DNA of 64,000 nt from positions 6,947,098 through 7,011,097 of the forward strand of contig CAIIXF020000001.1 in NCBI GenBank assembly GCA_903813345.2, read 5' to 3'. The notes under the pieces are model-generated. The model searched no databases. It saw only the letters and a program-made list of their open reading frames with translations, and was not told the origin of the DNA. This document shows positions 39,601 through 50,525 of this stretch, piece by piece. The stretch comes from Owenia fusiformis (lineage: Eukaryota; Annelida; Polychaeta; Sabellida; Oweniidae). Within the stretch, counting starts at the first letter, position 1; each line of letters opens with the position of its first letter. A program made the translations under genes and the position numbers.

Positions 39601-42600
39601 TAAGAAAAACTGTCCACTGCTTCTGGTTTCAATTGGGCCCTTTGGGCTGTTACAATGTCACCAGCCGTCGAGAAGACCCTTTCACTCGGGACCGATGTCG
39701 CCGGAATACCCAAAAGAACCCTGGCAACCTCAGCCAACCTGGGATATTGATACTTGAATGTATTGTGGGTGCGCACAAAATAATACCCTATATCGAACCT
39801 GCGCAAATATAAATTTGCGCAAATCTTTGTATCAATTATGCCACGTTATAACAATATTTTATAGATGGAATTTTATGTTATAGTATTTCATGAACAATAC
39901 ATATTATTTAGAATACACGACTAAAGAATATAGTACCAGGGACCACATGATTGATTACCGAGGGATACGAATACGCGGATACGAAACGAATCAAGTAAAT
40001 GAGTGAGCTAGCAACAGACAAGACAGACAAGGTGGGGACTAGGAATATCAAAAATGTTGCTGTAAAACAGTGTTTTTAACTGTTTTATTGATACTTGACC
40101 AATGAAACATTAATCCGAAAACGATCCGAAAAGCTGATCCAAAAGTAGGGCCGTGATCCGAAAACCGATCCGAAGGCTATGAACCGCGGTTTTTCGGTAT
40201 TTCGGTTATCCGTCCCACCCCTATTTAACACCCTTCCCCTTACATTTTTAAGCTGCAGTCTTAAAGAACTAATATTTTCTCACTTTGTTCAATCTTGAAT
40301 CCCACACATTATGGCTTAAAACTAGCACCCTACCTTTGTTAGTTGCAAAGTTCTTGTGATCCAAAGAAATGTTCTAAGCTTCCATAGACGATAATATTTT
40401 CCAGTGAAATTGCGAACATAGCCCTATATGATCTTGAAATGTCAATATCTTCATAAATCATGGACCGATTCTCATGAAATATGGCTCAAAACATTGAATA
40501 TTGGATTTTCTTTTGATTTTTAAAGATATTTGATGAAGGGTTTCTCAGTTTCCTGGTCACAGGGGGGCAATTTCCTTCCACAAAAGGCCCCCCTCTAACT
40601 GTTGGTGTAGGTAACATACCCCTGAACTGTTGAACGGTTAAAACTGCTTCAAAATGATCAATGAAAGTGTGAAATGTGTTTTCTGCTTAAATAGTGTCCC
40701 TATGGTATGGTTTTAAACTTGTATCTCTAACTGAAAGCTGTTTAAAATCCAATGTGATTCAACAATTTCTGTGAATCAAATTGGTAAAATCTTGCACAAT
40801 ATCTAATTTTCAGGCATGTTTGCTAAACTCTTGTAATTTCTTCAAAATTCAAGACTGAGATTTAATTATGGCATCAACCAAAATTTTAGACTTTTCTCTA
40901 CAACATGTGATAATATTAGTCTATTCATGCAAGTATTAAGGAAAATATAGCTTGTTGCAGGGGTTCACTATTTTTGGACCACCCTGTACAAACAGCTATG
41001 TCAAATATTCCATTCATACCTCTCGTCCTTTTCCTTCTTGGACATTTTCTTATCTTCTCCTACTTTCTTCATAATTTCTCTTGTAACAGCTTCCTCTCTT
41101 CTCTGTGCAATTCTGCAAACAATCATCTCATTTAGTAATTGCTAATATTAATAATTATTATTGATTAAAGTGAACAGATTTTAATAGTTGGAAATTTTGA
41201 TTATAGCACTTAATAGATCACAATCAGACAATAATGAAGTTGATTGGCAGATACTAATGTAACACTTTGAATGCATGGCAATTCCCTCAATGAAGTATGA
41301 AAAATTTGTTAACTCTAACAGCTGAACTCTAACAATGAATAAATTCCCAATTCATCCCTTACTTACTTGTGCTTGAGAAGAAACTTTACATTTTTATAGG
41401 CAAATGAGACGAGATATGTGCTGACCAGTGTCACAAGGACAAAGTAGATGGCGGAGGAATATGGGTCCATCTGGTGGATACGCCAGAACAACCCTGAAAA
41501 TATAACAAACAAATATAAAATATGCTGCAAATTCACAGGTCTTTCAGTGGAAGCCTACGCACAGGCGTACCAGATGATCGCAAATACACTCCAAATACAA
41601 CCAAACTTCATAATTTTCTGGGGGGAGAACTACAAGGCCTATGACAAAATGAATGTCCCAGTTTATAATCGGCAACCTTGCTCGAAAGAAACTCAAAATT
41701 TAAATGACAAACATATACCTAGAATAGAAAAAATATTGAATAAATGTTCATAGTTTTGTAGACATCCCAAATCTGCATCCTGTTTATGCATCATCTTTTG
41801 AACGATCTTCACTCACTAGTACGTTCATACGTCTCCATGTAAACAGGGGGCCGACTAGGTGTATTTTAGTAGACTATCACTGATCACCCCCAAGTAGTCA
41901 AGTGAACTCGACTTAATGTTGTTGTTTCACGTTTCTTCTTGATGATTTGGATATTTGTTATTTTATTTTTGTTTTCAACATTTGCGTCGAGGATATTAGG
42001 TTCAGTATATTGCGGTAAACGCTTTTCTGCCCTCTATGCCCAACCAAAGTTACACAGATAAGATATTAGATCCAATGCTTCGACTAGAATGTATTAACTC
42101 TTAGAGTCCATTTCACTGTTTAACTGCGTCAGTAAAAGCTAAAAAATAAGAAATCAGAATATCATTTTGCAATAATATATGGAAAAATATATTCCTATTG
42201 TACATGAATGACATTTGTATATCTTGGATTGCTTCTAGTTTGGCTATAAACTGTGTGGCCTCTTATATTTGGATGCTTCTCTGCCATGTTATTTTCAATA
42301 AGATTAACATGGCTGAAATTCTTCAAATTACAAGATGGCACAGGCTTATTGCACAAAAAACTAAAAAATCTGAAATATACAAAGGTCATTTATGTACATT
42401 ATGAATATACTTTTCCATGTATTATTGCACAATGGTCTCCCAATTTCTTATTTTTGCCGTTCTACTGACGCAATGAAGCAGTGAAATGGACTCTACCTTA
42501 AACACAGGAAACACTTGATAATTGAAGAAATGTAATCATTTTCGTATATATTTGAACCAATTTCCAATATGACTCCCAAGGTCACTACTGAATACAGTCT

Positions 42601-44127
42601 AAATGTGAAACCATGCAACCAAAACGAAATCGTAATTATTTATTATCTTAATGTTACTGATCATGTTTATGCATATACAATCCAATTTGAAACGAAATGG
42701 AGGTGACGAAATGTGCATTTTTTGGAAATCACACGTTTTTATCAACGTCTTATATTTACATCTGTGGAGGTCTGAATATCCAACATATCTGTTTTCGGTT
42801 TCTTCACCCTCCTTGGTGTCTGAGAAGGCGATTCAATCGCCATAAGACGCCTTCCTCCCCCTGTACAACTCACTTTTCTCATATTTGAGACGATGATAAA
42901 ACTTTTTCGAGTTGAAATCTTGATCTCAATATGGCTGCCGTTATTTATTGTAATTTCGTTTTTCGTTTCACCTGGACTTTTACTTTTACAAAATCATTAC
43001 TAGAGTCCAATTCACTGTTTAACTGCGTCAGTAAAAGCTAAAAAATAAGAAATCAAAATATCATTTTGCAATAATATATGGAAAACTATATTCCTACTGT
43101 ACATGAATGACATTTGTATATCTTGGATTGATTCTAGTTTGGCTTATATAGTGTGTGGGCTCTTATATTTGGATGCTTCTCTGCCATGTTATTTTCAATA
43201 AGATTAACATGGCTGAAATTCCTCAAATTACAGGATGGCACAGGCTTATTGCACAAAAAACTAAAAAATCTGAAATAGACAAATGTCATTCATGTACATT
43301 ATGAATATACTTTTCCATATATTATTGCACAATGGTCTCCCAATTTCTTATTTTTGCCATTCTACTGACGCAATAAAGCAGTGAAATGGACTCTACTACC
43401 CAGAATGCATCTACACATGGGGAAAAATTTGTTTCCAGAAAAATTCTTATACTTCTTCAATTATCAAGCGTTTGACATGTGTAAGGTAGGATTAAATGCA
43501 TTATCGATGAAGAGCATATTCTAATACATAATTTGTGTGATTTTGGTTGCCAAAACAGACAAACAAAAAAAAACAAAAAAACAAACAAACAGGCCAGGAA
43601 AGCATTTCCCTCAATTTAGAACCGGCAAGTGTGTACGACCCTAGTATGCAAGAAAATAACAAAAAATAAATATCCAAATTATCATAAAATAACGACAAAT
43701 AAAGCATACGATGGTCGGATTTATATGACTACCCCCAAGAATCATGAATGCTTATGGCCTCAAATTGTGACTGTCCATATGGCATGTTTGCAAATCTGAT
43801 TTCTGCTTATAAACATTAAAATAGTTCTCGTAAATATAAATCGTTTAGTCTGGGATGAGTTCTGCTTGAGATCTGTAACACAACTATACCCATATTGTTG
43901 ACAAAACATTCAATCTTCGACGTGGCAATATTATTGTTGAAAGAGCCTGAAAAAGCTCACGTTTAAATGTTGTTTTCATCAATATTTCGAATATACTTAC
44001 ATAATGGAATGGCTGATACGATAAGGGCGTTCCCATAGAACAAGGCAGATGATTTCGTAGTTACATTTCTACTGAAATCTTGGAGCAAAAGCTCCTCTTC
44101 TTTGGTAAGCTTCTTTCCTCCAGCCAT
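36645..44127 (-). CDS. SSR3: Translocon-associated protein subunit gamma (TRAP-gamma)
   Basis: Five exons join in frame: 44127-44001, 41493-41367, 41112-41020, 37323-37192 and 36711-36645 (181 residues; human SSR3 has 185). The product is the gamma subunit of the TRAP complex, an ER membrane protein that binds the Sec61 translocon and helps secretory proteins enter the ER. Conserved blocks include [68 protein letters not shown] and the end [15 protein letters not shown]. The hydrophobic pattern fits two pairs of membrane segments around a charged cytosolic helix encoded by exon 3. The ATG is the only suitable start in the first exon. Introns contain several transposons, all outside the exons. 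All splice sites are GT/AG. Confidence 0.97.
37487..38000. repeat. GAACTTCGTTCG-family repeat in an SSR3 intron
   Basis: Starts AACTAGACAACAGCAACGCC like the copy at 24183 and shares its interior. It lacks the GGACGG tail and ends near GGTATTTGAGTTATATCC. A partial copy in the opposite orientation follows at 38144. Confidence 0.75.
38144..38912. repeat. Inverted partial copy plus a further tail of the same repeat family
   Basis: CATCGAACGAAGTTCGGAGG then GATATAGGGAACACCTCCGT runs in the opposite orientation to 37487 and shares CAGAACTTCTACC (as GTAGAAGTTCTGC) and CAAAATGGCC motifs. The stretch ends near 38912 with GACAGGAAAACGGACGGACG and TTCATTGGGATAATTAA, a second tail in the first orientation. 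The two tails face each other. Confidence 0.65.
39328..40223 (-). mobile_element. hAT element remnant nested in the mariner-like element
   Basis: The ends TAGGGATGGGACGG and CCGTCCCACCCCTA are inverted repeats, and the eight-base duplication TTTAACAC lies exactly outside them (39320-39327 and 40224-40231), as expected for hAT. Subterminal CGGTTCGG and CCGAAAACCGATCCG repeats flank a remnant of the transposase C-terminus on the minus strand. Confidence 0.95.
39600..39806 (-). pseudogene. hAT transposase C-terminal dimerisation domain, remnant
   Basis: The translation includes [20 protein letters not shown] and [18 protein letters not shown], the conserved hAT C-terminal dimerisation domain of the ZBED-like group. 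The catalytic core and the zinc finger are absent from the 896-bp element. The domain ends in a premature stop near its usual end, so the copy is dead. Confidence 0.93.
42104..42493. mobile_element. 390-bp MITE, copy 1 (GAGTCC ends)
   Basis: Ends GAGTCCATTTCACTG and CAGTGAAATGGACTC are inverted, with CTGCGTCAGTA and TACTGACGCA just inside. TA lies on both sides. The sequence is about 95% identical by eye to copy 2 at 43003-43393. Non-coding; the short frames differ between the copies. Confidence 0.92.
42502..43478. repeat. Outer inverted repeat around the MITE pair
   Basis: AAACACTTGATAATTGAAGA just after copy 1 is the reverse complement, with one change, of TCTTCAATTATCAAGCGTTT at about 43456-43475, just after copy 2. 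It may mark an older element of about 980 bp that received copy 2. Confidence 0.6.
43003..43393. mobile_element. 391-bp MITE, copy 2 (GAGTCC ends)
   Basis: Same ends and TA flanks as copy 1 and in the same orientation, 509 bases downstream. It also lies in SSR3 intron 1. The high identity suggests recent activity or a local duplication. Confidence 0.92.
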
Positions 44128-44905
44128 GTCGAATTTAAAATAATTGAAAGGAAGTGACCGGCTCAGGGTCAGAACGGAAAGTTCCGAAGTAAGAATTCCC
44201 CTTAAATTATCACTTTACTAAATTGATTGCTCGTTTATTCTCTCTGTTTGCAATTGTTTTGAGAAATATTTTATAATATGGTGTCGAGATTAGTTGAAGG
44301 GGATTGAAATGGATATTTAAAAAATTACGGAAAGTTACGAACGAATTTATGGTCACGTGATATTTTTTATCAAAAAAAGTAAAATATGAAAAATAGTGCT
44401 TATTTTGCCGAATTTATCACTTTGGTAAAACCTTGAATACTGCTAACAAAGGTAACTCTTAGTACAACTCATATATTTACTTTTTAAATGTAATGTTTTT
44501 TCCATTTTCTAGCGCTAACATTCAGATGAATGAAGAGTCTATTGCGAATGTTTGCCCTCTGAAAGTGAAACGGGCCGTCATCTGAAAATCGAAGCAAAAC
44601 AAAATGGTATATTTCTCAGTTCTGGTTTGTCATAACCAATGTCATAACTTTGCGCACAGAGTTAAGTTATTTGCCTCTTCATAAATAGGAATCATTGGTT
44701 AACTCTTGGAAAACGTTAGGTGCATTCATGCACCCTCTGGGTCTCTGAGGATCGTGTTGGCGACAATCCAACGCATTACAGTTGGGGACATAAATAAATG
44801 ACAGGTGGATTTGCTGAAGTGAGGATTTCCCATGTTAAAAATAAGAGAATTTACAAGAGGCCATACATCAGTGGATGAGATTATACAAAATGTAAAATAA
44901 GTTTT
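44128..44905. promoter_or_regulatory. Shared upstream region of SSR3 and the eight-finger gene
   Basis: SSR3 starts at 44127 on the minus strand and the zinc-finger gene runs the other way downstream. The stretch from 44140 to 44620 is relatively rich in CG dinucleotides and free of repeats. No TATA box or defined motif can be claimed. A 5'UTR exon of the zinc-finger gene probably lies here, because an acceptor precedes its coding exon. Confidence 0.4.
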
Positions 44906-45100
44906 TAAGTTTCATGTCTCAAACTCTCCAAAGCGGTAGAAAAAATAATTCCCGTTCACTCTAAGTAGCACAATAAATGAATCCAAAGCTTCATACCCGC
45001 AAATGATGGATAAATTCCTACCAGATCAAACGAATGTTTTCATGAATCGCCAGGTTTGTGATCCAAGGAGGATTGACTCCCAGAATGCAACATCAGTTAA

Positions 45101-45570
45101 ACCTGCACATCACTCCAAAACACAATCTTTGGTTGTTTCGGGGGTGAACTTTATCATTTTGAAAGATTATAGAATGATGAACAAATGGGGCAAATCTTAC
45201 AAATACTCATGATCAATGTGTCATTACAAAGACTGTTCATTGAATTGCTTTGATTGTGGAGGATGATATGATTTTTGGAAGGTTTCTAAATTAAGAATGT
45301 GACGTTACTTCTGAATTATAGTATTCAACATAAGTGGCGTTTAATTAATGTCCTCATTCGTAATAAGTTGGTAGCCCTGCGGTAGAATGCTCGCTCAGCA
45401 CGCAGGCGGCCCACGTTCGAATCATGCACTCACTTTTCTATTTTTTTAAACTAAATGATTGTTCTTTGATATTACGCAGAAAATTTATATTTACAGAAAC
45501 TTTATATTAGAGCTTGAAATTGTAAAAACAATATATGTCAACATATTGCGTTTTGGAGCGATGTGCAGGT
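45101..45570. mobile_element. 470-bp piggyBac-like MITE with TTAA duplication and a tRNA-like interior
   Basis: Ends ACCTGCACATCACTCCAAAA and TTTTGGAGCGATGTGCAGGT are inverted repeats of about 26 bases with two changes. TTAA flanks both sides (45097-45100 and 45571-45574). The paralogous sequence at 27985-28005 has a single TTAA at the same point, so this is a genuine insertion. A tRNA-derived stretch sits near its right part. Confidence 0.9.
45369..45428 (+). other. tRNA-Ala-like sequence with A and B boxes (SINE head or tRNA pseudogene)
   Basis: GGTAGCCCTGCGGTAGAATG followed by CTCGCTCAGCACGCAGG and CGTTCGAATC resembles the D arm, anticodon arm and T arm of tRNA-Ala(AGC). The anticodon stem pairs at four of five positions and the T stem at about three of five. 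No acceptor stem is evident, so it is not a working tRNA gene. It is most likely a SINE-type promoter relic. Confidence 0.6.
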
Positions 45571-45927
45571 TTAACTAATATTTACTTGTGCCACTGCGGA
45601 ACAGCATTTTGAAAGCTTTTAATTTTACTGAGTGGCTTTACAAAAAAATAAAAACAAGGTTGAATTACAATGTTGGAATGACAATTCAAAAAAATATGGG
45701 AAAGACTTTAATAAATGATTTGTTTTTTTGAAAGATTTATTTCTCAGTATTCATTTGTAAAATTAAGTTAAAAAAGATTGAACGTTTCTTTTTCATTATT
45801 TTTTCAGACTACAGCCATCCAGTGATTCCCGTTCAGATTTGGACCTATTATTTACCAAAAAGTTGACAAGGTACCAAATTACTCTTAATTATTATCATTT
45901 TTGAGTCATTGTATCAGTAACATTATA

Positions 45928-46971
45928 ATGGATCCGACAACAGATGTTGAAAAGGTATCTGACTCAGCAGTTGATCATGTTAACTCAGATACAGATGAGG
46001 ATGGTGTTTCTGATGATTCCAAAGCAGAATCTGAAGTGTCCGAAGCCACGATAGATTTAGATGATGATGATGACCAAGTAGAATCTGAAACAACAATAGA
46101 TTTAGATGATGAAGACAAAGTTGAAGCCGAAGCCACTAGAGATGTAGATGGTCATGATCACATAGATAGTACTAAAATTGCTGAAACTAATGCTAACCCT
46201 GGCAAAAGTAGAACTGGAAAAAATGGTAATTCCAGCAATCAGGCCCGAAATTGGTTTTGTATGCGATGCCAAATTCAACTCAAAGATCTTGATCATCTTA
46301 AGGCTCATATGGCCAGTCATGATGACCGCAATGGTACCTTGGATATCATAAGCTGTGAACAGTGTGGAAAACGATTTGACTATCGATATAAATTGAAGCG
46401 ACATATGGAAAGTCATATGAACATTGTTCGTGAGAAAAAATTCAGTTGTGAATATTGTGGAAATTGTTACTCACGAGAAGCAGGGTTGAGACGTCACAGA
46501 CTCGCTGAACATGAACCTGACCAGAAATTGTTCAAGTGCAAGACTTGCGGGAAGTCATTTGGTGAAAAGAGACCCCTTGTAGAACACGAAAATATTCATA
46601 CTGGAATTAAATCCTTTATTTGTGACCAATGTGGTAGAGGATTTATCAACAAATCATATTTGGCTAAACATGAAAAGAGCCACAATACAGCAGCGAAAAA
46701 GGCTTGTCACATCTGTGGTAAACTATTTGTGCAAAATAGATATCTCAAAGTCCATTTGCTGACTCATACAGGACAAAAATTAGTTAAATGTGAACTATGT
46801 TCAAAATCATTCACAACTATGGAATACCTGAAAAAGCATAGAGCTAGACATTTGAAGCCTGCTGTAAAATCATTCAAATGTAACTATTGTATCAGTGCAT
46901 ACACTGAAGAGAGAAATCTAAGAAGGCACATGATGAAACAGCATTTTATGACCATTCCAAAGCAATATTAA
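45928..46971 (+). CDS. C2H2 zinc-finger protein, eight fingers, acidic N-terminus
   Basis: One coding exon of 347 codons. The first 85 or so residues are acidic, with three imperfect copies of a unit like EATIDLDDDDDQVESE. Eight C2H2 fingers follow from about residue 108 to the end (CMRC, CEQC, CEYC, CKTC, CDQC, CHIC, CELC and CNYC), with two TGEKP-type linkers weakly kept (HTGIKSF, HTGQKLV). It is probably a nuclear DNA-binding protein; the target and orthology are unknown. I chose the ATG at 45928 because the frame upstream has no other ATG. A splice acceptor (TATTTTTTCAG at about 45808) suggests a non-coding first exon upstream. It is intact. Confidence 0.88.
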   Translation: MDPTTDVEKVSDSAVDHVNSDTDEDGVSDDSKAESEVSEATIDLDDDDDQVESETTIDLDDEDKVEAEATRDVDGHDHIDSTKIAETNANPGKSRTGKNGNSSNQARNWFCMRCQIQLKDLDHLKAHMASHDDRNGTLDIISCEQCGKRFDYRYKLKRHMESHMNIVREKKFSCEYCGNCYSREAGLRRHRLAEHEPDQKLFKCKTCGKSFGEKRPLVEHENIHTGIKSFICDQCGRGFINKSYLAKHEKSHNTAAKKACHICGKLFVQNRYLKVHLLTHTGQKLVKCELCSKSFTTMEYLKKHRARHLKPAVKSFKCNYCISAYTEERNLRRHMMKQHFMTIPKQY

Positions 46972-47225
46972 AAAGATCTTGTAAACAAATATCTTATCCT
47001 TAAAGCTAATCTTATACAACCCAGGACTATTGCTGTATCATATGTGATGTTTATATTTTAATCTAGACTGTGTAAGTCTTTATAGGAATTATTTGATGTT
47101 TAGTCAATGATAATTATCATGCTATACTGTGCAATATCTTGTAATTCTTTCAAAATGTGTGTTTACTGTTTACCTGGTTCAATTCCTATAACATGATAAC
47201 TTATTGGGATCAAGTATTTTATGTA
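46972..47225 (+). other. 3' flank of the eight-finger gene
   Basis: AT-rich sequence between the stop codon and the 5.6-kb palindrome; presumably 3'UTR. No canonical AATAAA is seen here, so the transcript may run into the palindrome or use a variant signal. Confidence 0.4.
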
Positions 47226-49029
47226 ATGTATCAGATGCTGGCACAGTTTTGCCGGAAGTTTGCAAGAAGTAACTTTTGGCAATGCAGTATGTTAGAGTAA
47301 ACTAGTAGGTGTAAGAAAATATAAGGTGATGGCCTTTAAAGTGGTAAAAACAATTTTCACGGCCGAATTGGACTTCAATTCCTGCGATTTCAGGGGGTAC
47401 TATAAGACTATTTCATAACATAAAGGATATAGTTGCTATTGTTCTGCTTTCTACAGCACACATTACTAGTCCAAAGATGAATAATATCCTAAAGTTATAG
47501 GCCGATATCTGTATTAGTCTCAGAAATATTGCAATTAATAGGAAAAAAATACGCAATTTTAGTCATTTTTAAGTCTCACGTATCTTATATTTGTAGCTTC
47601 CAGCAAAAGATGGCAGCTTGAATAGCTCAAAATTGTTTTCTAAAAACTAATTCAAGCTTTGTTTGATATTGTAATACAATTATAATAATGATAATGTACT
47701 ATTTATGATTTTTAATATGACTTTATAGTACCCTACCCCTGGAAAGTGGGCGTGGTCAATGTTATCATTTTGCAGCATACAATTAAAAACTTGTATTGAT
47801 AGAAAGCAAATCAATGCATATAAAACATCTTCACTTGTTACTTCACAATGTAATTCATTTATTATTAAAATATAGGACTCTACATATTTTATATATACAA
47901 TTTCAATTTTGTACAATGTATCATAATGAAATCTAATAGACTGTTTCAATTTACAAACTTTTTCTCGGATCACCCTTACCTTTTGACAAAATGATCTACT
48001 ATATGACCAATAGCCACAAAAAATAGCAGAACTGATCAACGTTTAAACCCCCCCCCCTTACCCCTATGTTTGTTTTGTATGGGGTCCGCCACAATGCAAC
48101 AAGTCCATTTTCAGTGCTTACTATCACATGGAATATAAGTCACAATGTTTCCACAATATCTGGGCAATGAGATAGTGCCATTAAGAATATGTATGCCCAG
48201 ATTGAAGATCATGGTGTAAATGCTTGCCGATCTATCGGCTTTCAAAAATGAGGAAAGCTGTCTTGAGTGCCGTTTCAACTAATTTTGAATTAAAAGTGCT
48301 ACTTATGAATTTTTTTCTCAACAACTGTGATTTGGTTAGAGTCCAAACACAGGATATCAAGACATAGTGCTACCAAATTCTGGTATTGAAAATTTCAGAG
48401 CTCTAGATCAAGTATTCATATCTGCATGGACTCTTAAAAAAAACCAAAAGACACAAAATGCAGTCAGATATCGCGAAAAAATGTGACAAAATGCACTATT
48501 CAGAACAATTTATCTCTTAAATTTTACTTTTATTTACCCATAATTTCTGATTCTGCCTCTACTTAGTAATACCAATAATACATATGAGTAGACTTAAGGT
48601 CATAGTAAATGTAGTTACAGATTTATTAGCATCTAAAAATGGGAGAAGCAGTGTAGCAAGTGCAATTTTCACCTATAATTCATAATATTAAACTGCAGCT
48701 TTCAGGATTTTCTTCTCTAAAACAAGAATTCTGTGAGACCCCAAAAGACAGGATTCCATATCACTGTACCACCAAATATATATAAGAGTAGTTTCAGGAG
48801 GTTATATCAAATAATCATTGAACCATTGACACCTAAAAATATGCAAAATACAGTCAGAAATGGGGAAATTGTGATTGTGAAAAACTGTATGTATTCTTAA
48901 CAATTTTTTAACTAAACTGTATTTTATTTAGAACTGAAACTTGAAGTGCTTACTAGGAGTTACATCTAGTTATTATTTATTAAGTGACTTCAGCATCCGG
49001 ATTGATATAATATAGGATTATTCCATAAT

Positions 49030-49195
49030 AACATGTTTTCCCTGGGAAAATAACAGGGAATAAAAGTGTTATTTGAAAAATCCCGTATCAGATCCCGTAT
49101 CAGCCAAAATCCCGTATCAGATCCCGTATTGGATCCCGTATCAGCAAAAATCCCGTATCAGATCCCGTATCAGAAATATTCCCGGTAATTTCTCT
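49030..49195. repeat. Short tandem repeat of ATCCCGTATCAG units
   Basis: ATCCCGTATCAG occurs about eight times as pairs separated by short A-rich spacers. It is on the left arm of the palindrome and I see no mirror copy on the right arm. Confidence 0.8.
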
Positions 49196-49325
49196 TGAGT
49201 TTTACGCTTTTCGTCTAGCACATCTCTACAGGAAGTAAAAAAATCGTTTGGAAAATTGAAATTATTGAAATTATTATCATAATTATATCATATTATATCC
49301 TCATTATTATCATAATCATTATTAT

Positions 49326-49520
49326 GAAATAAATAGGTTATTGATGGTCGTGATGGAATATGGATTTATTCCTTGAGAAAATATGATATTGGCCTCAGAA
49401 AATATCATATTGACACTCGGGCTATCGCCCTCGGTCAATATGATATTTTCCTTGGCCAATATCATATTTTCCCTCGGAATAAAATCCATTTTCCATCCCT
49501 CCCATTAAATAACCTCTATA
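49326..49520. mobile_element. MITE with GGAGGGATGG-type ends, copy 1
   Basis: The right end TTCCATCCCTCCCATTAAAT and AACC pairs loosely with GGTTATTGATGGTCGTGATG on the left. The interior is a set of ATATCATATT/AATATGATAT palindromes around CTCGGGCTATCGCCCTCGG. The same layout occurs at 59990-60240. Confidence 0.7.
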
Positions 49521-49599
49521 TATCCTATGGTTTTGAAAAAATATCATTTATATCCATGAGTGGATATTGATATTTTCATGAGTGAGCGCAGCGTGTGAG

Positions 49600-50525
49600 T
49601 GAAAATATTTTTATCCCATGGTTGCAAGGATATAGATCGAATATCACATGGGGATATATTTGATATGTAGATCAAGATATCATATTTTAGCAAAACATTC
49701 ACAAACCATCGAATATCACTTTTAAACTATCGAATATCACGTCTTAAAAAGTGATATTCGATGGTTTGAAAAGTGATATTCGATGGTTTGAAAAGTGATA
49801 TTCGATGGTTTCGAATTTTTTAAAAAAAATTCTTTACATTTTTTAATCATTTTCAAAAATATTTTTAAAAATTTCAAAAAAAATTTTCAACATTTTTTTA
49901 CAATTTTTTTCATTTATTTTTTCAAATTTTTTCTCAAATTATATTTTTCAACTTTTTTCGCTGATGATGATTTCCCATGGGATAAACGGACAATCCTATG
50001 GTTTTTCAAAAATATCAATTATATCCACTCATGGATACAAATATCTTCACTCATTCGCTGCGCTCACTCATGAAGATATCAATATCCACTCATGGATATA
50101 AATGATATTTTTTCAAAACCATAGGATATTCCTATAGTATCCATGAGTGGATATAATTGATATTTTTGAAAAAAAAAATTTATCCCATGGGAAATCATCA
50201 TCAGCGAAAAAATGTGAAAAATATAATTCGAGAAAAAATTTGAAAAAATAATTGAAAAAAAATTGTGAAAAAATGTTAAAATTTTTTTAAATATTTTTGA
50301 AAATAATTAAAAAATGTAAAAAGAAATTTTTTTTTGAAAAAATTCGAAACCATGGAATATCACTTTTCAAACCACCGAATATCACTTTTTAAGACGTGAT
50401 ATTCGATAGTTTAAAAGTGATATTCGATGGTTTGTGAATTTTTTGCTAAAATATTATAACTTGATCCACATATCAAATATATCTTCATGTGATATTCGAT
50501 CTATATCCTTGCAACCATGGGATTA
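49600..50525. repeat. Inner palindrome with AT-rich centre
   Basis: CCCATGGTTGCAAGGATATA at 49613 mirrors TATATCCTTGCAACCATGGG at 50503. Between them are repeated GTGATATTCGATGGTTT units, poly-A/T tracts and CATGAGTGGATAT motifs around CGCTGCGCTCACTCATG. It forms the core of the 5.6-kb palindrome. A similar arrangement (TATCCTATGATTTACTCGTG with CACTCATAAATCATAGGATA) sits at 50815-50957. Confidence 0.8.

Larger units (their letters stand above)
39100..40986. mobile_element. Mariner/Tc1-like non-autonomous element with long inverted ends
   Basis: It starts CGGGGTGGTCCAAAAAAGTG and ends with CACTATTTTTGGACCACCCT then G, flanked by TA at 39098-39099 and 40987-40988. Pairing of the ends continues for about 170 bases (for example TTTTCACATGTTGTAGAGG with CTCTACAACATGTGATAAT). 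Its interior is interrupted by an 896-bp hAT copy. No transposase of its own is recognisable. It lies in an SSR3 intron. Confidence 0.88.
44910..45620. repeat. Dispersed repeat, copy interrupted at TTAA
   Basis: Reverse complement of 27925-28200. The left part 44910-45096 covers CTCAAACTCTCCAAAGCGGT to GAATGCAACATCAG, and the right part 45575-45620 covers CTAATATTTACTTG to AACAGCATTTTGAAAGC. The 470-bp element between them is absent from the other copy. Confidence 0.85.

Noticed and set aside
45369-45428. Functional tRNA-Ala gene
   Set aside because: Anticodon and T stems have mismatches and no acceptor stem can be formed; it is inside a MITE.
47680-48039. Minus-strand frame of 119 codons on the left arm of the palindrome
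   Set aside because: The mirrored sequence on the right arm does not keep the frame and no domain is seen.
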